Assembly (NCBI RefSeq): GCF_028640845.1
Contig: NC_080541.1
Coordinates: forward strand, 143,610,464 to 143,674,463
Origin: Ahaetulla prasina
Lineage: Eukaryota; Chordata; Lepidosauria; Squamata; Colubridae
Direction of reading: 5' to 3'
DNA: 64,000 bases
The notes beneath the pieces were generated by a model. The model did not search any database, was not told the origin of the DNA, and saw only the letters and a program-made list of their open reading frames with translations. How positions within the stretch are numbered: the stretch's first letter is position 1; every line of letters begins with the position of its first letter. Below, piece after piece: positions 57,563 through 64,000 of this stretch. Position numbers and translations under genes: made by a program.

Positions 57563-57711
57563 CTTTCTCTTCTGTTCTTGATGAATGGGTGAAGGAAAAG
57601 GAACTAATATTTATAATTATGATTACTCTGCTTATGAGAAAGCTTACTCGTGCCATAAAGCTATCTTTATCAAAGCTATTTCAGTTTAAGTCTCTGTATG
57701 TTGGGAAGGGG

Positions 57712-58040
57712 GCATGATGGCTCAGTGGTTAAAGATGCTGAGGTTGAGAGCCCAGGTTCGAGACTTGAGCGCTGTGTGACAGGGTGAGTTCCCATTACTT
57801 GCCCCAGCTTCTGCCCACCTAGCAATTCAAAAGCGTGTAAATGCAAGTAGATAAATAGGTACCACTTTGGTGAGAAGATAACAGTGTTTCCTGCTCTTTC
57901 ATGTATAGTCATACTGGCCATATGACCATGGAAATATCTTTGGACAATGCTGACTCTTTCAGCTAAGAAATGGAGATGAGCACATACCTTAGAGTTGGAC
58001 ACGACTGGACAAAGAAAACCTTTACCTTCACTTTTATGTT
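57712..58040 (+). mobile_element. tRNA-derived SINE, fourth type
   Basis: A box (ATGATGGCTCAGTGGTTAA), B box (GGTTCGAGACT), the long body GTAGATAAATAGGTACCACT, and 3' GGACACGACTGGACAAAGAA then CCTTTACCTT. Confidence 0.85.
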
Positions 58041-58045
58041 TGGAA

Positions 58046-59569
58046 ACAGCAAGCTATGCTGGAAGTGGGGGAATCAAGCAAGGGCCTAGTTTGGAGTTCT
58101 TGTGCAGCTGCAAAAGGCATAAGCTTGACTGCTCCCAAGATCCATGAAGCTTTATCTGGTTGTTCCCAGGGAGAAGTCTGGGAAGTTTCTTATAATTTAA
58201 GTGGAGAATAATAAAGTTGCTTACTTTAGCTATTTATGAGTGGCTCTGGTTGCTTGCACCTGGCATTCTACGCTTTATATGTTTAGAAATAAAAGGTGTA
58301 TATATAAGGGGAATGACTGAAGTTGCATTTGGATTGCTCAAGACCTTCTTTATTGATCCGGCATCATATATTTAATCACAGTGCCTTGCCGGGGGATTAA
58401 AATAACATAAGTGACCTCTGGAAGGTATTAACAGCATTACTTCCATAGGGAAAGAGGTGCTTCCCAGACATTTTCTGGGCAAGACTGGAAATATTGTTTT
58501 TCACCGTTAATCCTCTATGCCCAATTTCCTGTTATAGACACATCAAATACAGGTACTGACACAAGTAAATATGGCCCGGTAATGAACTTATGTACGTTTC
58601 TTAGATGTATTAGTAAGGTTTACTATCAAAGACTTTAAAAATATCTACTTGTGGAAATTTTAACTGATTACCCTGAAACAACAGTACTAATCTTAATGAT
58701 AGCAGGATTTGAAAGTTTCCAGGTGTGGAAATCGTGATATTTTCTTTGAAAGAAATGATTAAGTAATGAGACTCAGGTTGCAAATAAAGCTACCATTGCC
58801 TAAGCTTACCATATGTTCTCTAAAATTGTCTTCAGCAGCAAGTCTCCATTAATTTTTTAGGGTTAGCAGTAACAAAAAGTTAATGTGATAAGCACACATT
58901 TGATTAAAATGGATGCTTATGGGTAGGTCTATAAAACAGTAAAAAGTTTTCTAGTAGAATTTTAAATCTTGTCCAAATTGTACTTACAACAGCAATGTAA
59001 TGAGTAAATTACCCCACTGTGTATTAGTAATAAAATCTGATGCAAGGCTACTCAGGAGAAGATGCAATGAGGTTTATTCCCAAGTACAAATATATATAAG
59101 ATGGAAGCCTAAATTATTAATACTGTATGAAGTATTACTTATGGCAACTTAATGGTAGAGACAGCATTCTATTAGTTTTAAAAATACTAATTGCATTTTA
59201 CTATTCACAAATCAATGAGCTTTTTAATTTCCTCTTGCAAAACACCCAAATATTTAGATGAAGATTAAAATATATATTTTAAAAATCCATTATATTTACC
59301 AACACTTTTTTTAAAAAAATAAGGGAACTATCCTCAGTCACATTCTTTGGCTTTTGATATATCAAAATAAAACAACAAGTTTTGCTCAGTAATAAAAATA
59401 TGTAATTATGATAGATAAAAAGTAAATTCTTCTCTGAATCGATCCTGACTATATGTGTATGTTTACATAGTTGTCTTGGTAAGAATACCAAAATAGTTTG
59501 CCATTATCTGCTCTAATATAATCTCGTCTCATGCTAGATCACCTAATTCCTTGTGAATTCACATTTAAG
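58046..59569. other. Intergenic AT-rich sequence
   Basis: No gene or recognised repeat. Confidence 0.45.
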
Positions 59570-59571
59570 TA

Positions 59572-60790
59572 CCGTGTTTCCCCGAAAATACGACATGTCC
59601 CAAAAATAAGGCCAAGCCTGATTTTTGGGGTGGGCATAAATATACGCCCTCCTGCGAAAATAAGCCCTAGCGAAGAGGTGGGCATGGCTAGCACAGGAGG
59701 CAGCCCTTCTCTTCCCTGGTCACCTCTGAGCTTCTCGGTCCCTTAATCGGATCAGCTGAGCTGCTCAGGCCACCATGCACAAAACAGATGATTCACGGGT
59801 GCCGCTCAGTCTGCCACCTCCAGCAAGCACAGCTGCTTTTGCAGCCAATTGTGGCTGCAAAAGAAACTGGAGGCCAAGCGACACACCCCACATGCCTCAC
59901 ACCCTCCTTACCTAATGGTGACAGTCACAGCAGGCAATTCCATCCACGGAACAGCTGTCTCATGGGTGCCGTTCCGGCCGGTGCCTCCAGCAAGCGCGGC
60001 TGCTTTTGCCGTCGATTGCAGCCACTTCTGCAGCAGGAGGCCAAGTAATGCACCCTATGTGCCTCATGCTGGCCTTCCGAAGGGTACTGTAGCAGCAGCT
60101 ATCCACAATTTTTTTACCCTTATTTCGTCCCAACTGTTGTGGGCCATGTGAGTTGGGACGAAATAAGGGTTAAAAAATTATGGATAGCTGCTGCTACAGT
60201 ACCCTTCGGAAGGCCGGTGTGAGGCACGAGTCTTCTGCTGCAGAAGTGGCTGCGCCCAAGGAGCACTTTTGGGAGAGAAGGCAAAGGGGAAGCGATTGCT
60301 TGCAAACTCCCATCCTGCTCCTGCCTCTCCACTGGATGACACCCGGCAGACCCAGACGGCCAAAGCCCGCACCCGTCCGACTCCCTTTTCCACAGTGCCC
60401 GACTCTTTATTGAGGGGGGTGGCAGGTGGAGTGGGAGAGACGTGAGACGCGTGGAGTGTGGTGGGGCTCCTCTTGCCGTCTCTTCTCCCCCACCCCTTCG
60501 CAGGTCATGGCAGGGTTTCTCGTGTCTCCCTGGCCCACCCCTCCTCACCTGCCACTGCCAAATTGCATCTAATATGGGCAGGGATTCCCATCTTTGGTTG
60601 CCCCAACAAACAGCTGTTGAGCGGCTGTGTTACGCTGTTGTGGCAGCGCAATACAGCAGCAGCCATGAGGTGGCCATGCTTGTTGCCTCCTGCACCCCCA
60701 AAATAATAAGACTCCCCTATAATAAGGCCAAGCCCTTATTTTGGGGTTCAAAAAAATATAAGACAGGGTTTTATTTTCGGGGAAACACAG
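59572..60790. mobile_element. TA-flanked element (CCCTGTTTCCCC family), 1.2-kb GC-rich form with internal fold-back
   Basis: TA-CCGTGTTTCCCCGAAAATAC to TTTTCGGGGAAACACAG-TA. Both ends have alternating AAAATAAG motifs as in the 250-bp copies. The interior is GC-rich with one large inverted repeat at 60058-60229. Open frames inside do not resemble a transposase. Confidence 0.75.
60058..60229. repeat. Internal inverted repeat, ~78-bp arms
   Basis: Arms (60058-60135 and 60151-60229) contain GGCCTTCCGAAGGGTACTGT and its complement. About nine in ten bases pair, with a 15-base spacer. Confidence 0.9.
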
Positions 60791-60970
60791 TATTAAACAG
60801 GTCTCATTGTACTCTTTATAGCTTTTATTAGCCATGATGTTAAGTACTGTTGTCTACAGTGACAAATATATATACTCTTACGCGTTGGCTATTGTGTATA
60901 TCCAGAATATATCAAAATATTTTGGCTGGTATCCCTAAATTGTAAGATTACAAAATCCAATTCAGCAACA

Positions 60971-61309
60971 CAGATAGCTCTCAACATATAACTGAATCAT
61001 CACATGACCAGACCCAGTTTTCGTTTTTTTTTTTTGGTGGCAATTGTTAAATCAAACACAATGGTCGTTAAGTGAACCTATTGTTTGCTATGGGATGGTT
61101 TTTACCAGAAATTGGAAGTAAATGCTGGTTCCTGCAAAAATGTCATAAATCATGCAAACAGCTGTAAACACTGGATGGTTGCTGAGCAACCAAAATTGGT
61201 CACATGACCAGAGGAGGGTTTGATGTCAGAACTTCAAAAAACAGTTGTTATGTCTCTTTTTAAGGAGCCATTATCACTTTGAATGGTTGCTAAGCAAATG
61301 GACTACCTG
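60971..61309. mobile_element. TA-type MITE (CAGGTAGTCC family), diverged
   Basis: CAGATAGCTCTCAACATATA to TTGCTAAGCAAATGGACTACCTG. Shares blocks with the right half of the copy at 9791-10806. Confidence 0.7.
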
Positions 61310-61459
61310 TAATAAACTGAATTCAGGAAACATGGATAGAATAAGCCATTTTCTTCTGGATAACATTATGTGATGACTTCAGAATCCCATGCAATAGGAT
61401 TAATAGTTCATAGGAAGATCCCCATTTCATATTTTGTAAAAAAAAAAACCCATGTAGAA

Positions 61460-61580
61460 CAGGGGTCTCCAACCTTGGCAACTTTAAGACTTGTGGACTT
61501 CAATTCCCAGCTTTGCTGGCTGAGGAATTCTGAGAATTGAAGTCCACAAGTCTTAAAGTTGCCAAGGTTGGAGACCCCTG
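61460..61580. mobile_element. Palindromic hAT-type MITE, copy 2
   Basis: 121 bp whose outer 47 bp are a perfect inverted repeat (CAGGGGTCTCCAACC ends). Perfect ATGTAGAA duplications lie at 61452-61459 and 61581-61588. Confidence 0.95.
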
Positions 61581-61816
61581 ATGTAGAAAGTGAGGATTTG
61601 GGGCTGACAAGACCCTCATTTTTCTGTGAAGATGGTTGAAAGGAAAATATCTCTTTCTGTATATTATAAAAAACAGCAATATCTTGCATTATAGGATTTG
61701 GTGAGCCGGGCACATACCATTCTGACAGGCCAGCAAATTGAACTGCTAATAATATTAGGGGAATTATTATTATTATTATTTTAATGGAAAAGGGATTTTG
61801 ACTTTATTAAGTCTGG

Positions 61817-62065
61817 TGTCCGATACCAGGAAGAGTCCAGTCAGGAACTGCTTTTACAACTTTATTAACCAACGGAATAACAACAAGAGAACTCTGACTA
61901 AAAAACTAGGAAACCCTTGACAGCTCTTATATACCGGCTGCCAGAGGGGCTGCACCAATGACAGGGCTCCAAATCTCCCGCCTTTCTTGTGGCGCGTCTC
62001 ATCCAATCAGCGGACGCCTGGCTGTTGCCAGGCTAGAGACGCGTCGTAACTCTGAGGACTTTACA
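61817..62065 (-). mobile_element. 3' LTR of the Ty3/gypsy element
   Basis: Read on the minus strand, the LTR starts TGTAAAGTCC right after the purine tract and ends near CGGACA (about 249 bp; the exact end could be 61814). It holds a CCAAT-like ATTGGT near 61960, a TATA motif (TATATAAG, 61928-61935) and an AATAAAG signal near 61862-61868. The mate LTR is outside the window, so no target-site duplication can be checked. Confidence 0.75.
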
Positions 62066-64000
62066 CCCTTCCCCTCCTGGACCGCGCATGCGTAATCGGC
62101 CAAGTATGTAGGCCGACGTCGGCTCCGCCCAGATCTTCTTAGTGCAGGGGCGGTAGCTGCCGGAGGAGGAGGAGGAGGAGTGGCTGAGTCCTCTGATACT
62201 TCTGCTGGGAACGACAACTCCACCCCTAAAGGAGGCCTGGCCCACGCGGGAACTTCAGAAACTTCAGGTACGTTTCTCGACGAGATCGATCCGCGTCTTG
62301 AGGGTTGGAGTCCCTCCCCGGCCTGCAAGTCCGGAAGGCCGGGTTCCCGGAACGGGCCGGCATGGTCGTGGTTTCCTTCCAGGGCTGGTGGCCTGGGAGG
62401 TGGAGCTGGAGCGGCCAGCTCCGAGGTTCCGGGGTAGTCCTGGTCATAGATGGGCCCCTCCGTGCTGGCTGTCCGCCGTCTGAGTTGGTTTATATGGCGG
62501 CGCCACTCTCGTCCATCGGCCAGCCGGACCCTGTAGGAATAGGGCCCGGTTATTTGTATAATGGTGCCTGGCACCCACTTGGGTGATGACCCAAAATTCC
62601 GGATAAACACGGTGTCCCCTCCTTTGAACCCCCTAGTTATGATTGAATTGTCTGGCCCCCGCTCTGTGTCATATTGGGGGTGTAGCCTATCCAGAGTCGT
62701 CCGCAACCGCCTCCCCATCAGTAACTCGGCCGGGCTGAGGTTGGTGACCGGGCACGGTGTCGAGTGTTGTGCCAGCAGGTACCGGCAGATCTTGTTATGC
62801 CAATTCGTGGGTCCCATGCGACCCAACGCCTCCTTGGCCGATCTAACGGCCCGTTCTGCCCGTCCATTCGCCGCCGGGTGGAACGGCGCCGTTGGTGCAT
62901 GGCGAATGCCATGCTTGGCCAAGAACATCTGGAAGGGTGCCGATGCGAATTGGGGCCCGTTATCGGTAACCACAAGGTCTGGTAGCCCATGGGTCACGAA
63001 CAATCGTTCAAGCACCCTAATGGTGGCTTCCGCAGTGGTAGATGACATGTGTGCCAACTCCACCCACTTGGAGTAGGCGTCAACTACCACCAAAATTGAC
63101 TGCCCTAAATATGGTCCCGCGTAATCCAGGTGGATTCGAGACCAGGGTGAGTGGGGGGCCTCCCATTCCCTGACGGGTACAGCTGAGGGCGCTGCCCGCG
63201 ATTGCTGGCAGCTCAAACACCCAGCCACACATCGTTCGATGTCCTGGTCTACCTTTGGCCACCACACATAACTACGGGCCAAAGCCTTCATTCTAACAAT
63301 GCCCAGGTGGGCTTCGTGGAGCGTTGTAAGAACGCTCCCCCTTAGCTCTTGTGGGACTACTATCCTATTCCCCCACAGGAGACAGCCTTTTAATGCTGAC
63401 AGCTCATGTTGTCGGCGCCGGAACGGAAGGAATTCTTCTGGAACCGGGTCCCTTGGCCACCCCCTGCGCACCCAGTCCAGAACCTGGGACAGGATCCGGT
63501 CTGAGGCAGAGTGGTGCGCAATATCTGAAGAGGATATTGGGGACTGCCATTCATCAATGAGCAAGACTAGCTCTGCAGGTGCTGGGTCTTCAACAGGGGT
63601 AGGTAGGGGGCACCGGCTCAGGGCATCAGCGTGCCCGATCGCCTTCCCCGGCCGATAGAGTAGCTTGTAATTGTAGGCGGCCAGAAACTCCACCCAGCGT
63701 GACATTCTTGGGGATAGGATTTGAGGGGACTGTTTGTCCCCGGCCAGCAGGCCAAGGAGCGGCTTATGGTCTGTAATCAGCGAAAAAAAACGGCCATAAA
63801 TATAGTGGTGGAATCTTTTGATTCCTGCCACGGCCGCAAGAGCCTCTTTGTCCAATTGACTATAATTCCGCTCAGGCGCCGAGAGCGTCCTGGAATAATA
63901 GGCAATTGGCGCCTCAGCTCCACCAGGCAGAACATGGCTCAGGACCACGCCGATGCCAAAAGGGGAGGCATCACACGTCAGGGTGACCGGTAGGCGCGGA
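61999..64000 (-). CDS. pol: Ty3/gypsy retrotransposon Pol, C-terminal part (RNase H, integrase, GPY/F), cut by the window edge
   Basis: The frame is open from the right edge: in-frame codons before 63948 read LTCDASPFGIG, the start of RNase H, so the true N-terminus and reverse transcriptase lie outside. Counting from 63948: RNase H acidic residues E35, D60 (TDHKPLL) and D108 (HADALSR); integrase zinc finger H211/H214 with C244/C247; integrase core D275, D329 (VVTDNGPQF) and E365, a 35-residue DD35E spacing; a GPY/F module around 468-485; then a proline-rich tail with PPPPPP (591-596). I see no chromodomain. There is no stop or frameshift in 2 kb, so the copy looks young. The frame crosses the polypurine tract and ends inside the LTR. 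A host-domesticated gene is unlikely because an LTR is adjacent. Confidence 0.95.
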   Translation of the reverse strand, partial: PRLPVTLTCDASPFGIGVVLSHVLPGGAEAPIAYYSRTLSAPERNYSQLDKEALAAVAGIKRFHHYIYGRFFSLITDHKPLLGLLAGDKQSPQILSPRMSRWVEFLAAYNYKLLYRPGKAIGHADALSRCPLPTPVEDPAPAELVLLIDEWQSPISSSDIAHHSASDRILSQVLDWVRRGWPRDPVPEEFLPFRRRQHELSALKGCLLWGNRIVVPQELRGSVLTTLHEAHLGIVRMKALARSYVWWPKVDQDIERCVAGCLSCQQSRAAPSAVPVREWEAPHSPWSRIHLDYAGPYLGQSILVVVDAYSKWVELAHMSSTTAEATIRVLERLFVTHGLPDLVVTDNGPQFASAPFQMFLAKHGIRHAPTAPFHPAANGRAERAVRSAKEALGRMGPTNWHNKICRYLLAQHSTPCPVTNLSPAELLMGRRLRTTLDRLHPQYDTERGPDNSIITRGFKGGDTVFIRNFGSSPKWVPGTIIQITGPYSYRVRLADGREWRRHINQLRRRTASTEGPIYDQDYPGTSELAAPAPPPRPPALEGNHDHAGPFREPGLPDLQAGEGLQPSRRGSISSRNVPEVSEVPAWARPPLGVELSFPAEVSEDSATPPPPPPAATAPALRRSGRSRRRPTYLADYACAVQEGKGVKSSELRRVSSLATARRPLIG
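62066..62080 (-). other. Polypurine tract (plus-strand primer site) of the gypsy element
   Basis: The minus strand reads CCAGGAGGGGAAGGG directly before the LTR start. It is in frame with pol, where it encodes part of the peptide QEGKG. Confidence 0.7.

Noticed and set aside
57478..57600. Open frame with an ILFYS repeat protein
   Set aside because: Translation of the ATTCT microsatellite.
59531..60831. Several open frames of 80-140 codons
   Set aside because: They lie in the GC-rich interior of a fold-back transposable element, overlap on both strands and show no transposase motif.
62180..63990. Plus-strand open frames opposite the gypsy pol
   Set aside because: Shadow frames of an intact, motif-rich minus-strand coding sequence.

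Overview
The window reads as nuclear DNA of a squamate reptile, most likely an advanced (colubroid) snake. It carries two spliced vertebrate genes with GT-AG introns, a CpG-rich promoter, Sauria-type tRNA SINEs, RTE/BovB-like and CR1/L2/L3-type LINE remains, SPIN-like and other hAT elements, and several LINE 3' ends with ATTCT/AATAG pentamer tails. I recall that combination from snake genomes; the species call is inference, the repeats themselves are read in the sequence. There is no prokaryotic gene or CRISPR array.

Gene content. (1) 6338-17936 (+) is a six-exon TLC-domain gene of the TLCD4/TMEM56 type, predicting 268 aa with six membrane segments and a C-terminal KKNF ER-retrieval-like end. 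(2) 32380-45020 (+) is HCCS, the mitochondrial holocytochrome c synthase: one 5' UTR exon in a CpG island and six coding exons, predicting 265 aa, with heme-ligand histidines at 151 and 208 and a GC-AG intron. All exon joins keep frame. No third host gene was found. The two genes lie in the same orientation about 14.5 kb apart and have no evident functional link.

Layout. 1-6.3 kb: repeats (LINE end, hAT and TA-type MITEs, L2-tailed SINE, LTR-like block). 6.3-17.9 kb: the TLCD4-like gene, with an RTE remnant, a solo LTR, a Helitron-like element and pentamer-tailed LINE ends in its introns. 17.9-32.2 kb: intergenic, with inverted Sauria SINEs and a SPIN-like element nested in a TA-type MITE. 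32.2-45.0 kb: HCCS, with a LINE-in-SINE nest and an L2-type LINE in its introns. 45-61.8 kb: dense repeats (CR1 end with nested MITE, second SPIN-like copy, hAT MITEs, three SINE types, a second solo LTR, a 1.2-kb fold-back element). 61.8-64.0 kb: 3' part of a Ty3/gypsy retrotransposon running off the right edge, with RNase H and integrase in an open frame that crosses the polypurine tract into the LTR.

Most of what is worth a second look is mobile-element biology: clean target-site duplications, nested insertions that give relative ages, near-perfect palindromes, LTRs that carry coding frames, and SINE/LINE tail sharing. The two host genes are otherwise ordinary, apart from the GC-AG intron and the TLCD4-like/HCCS adjacency.
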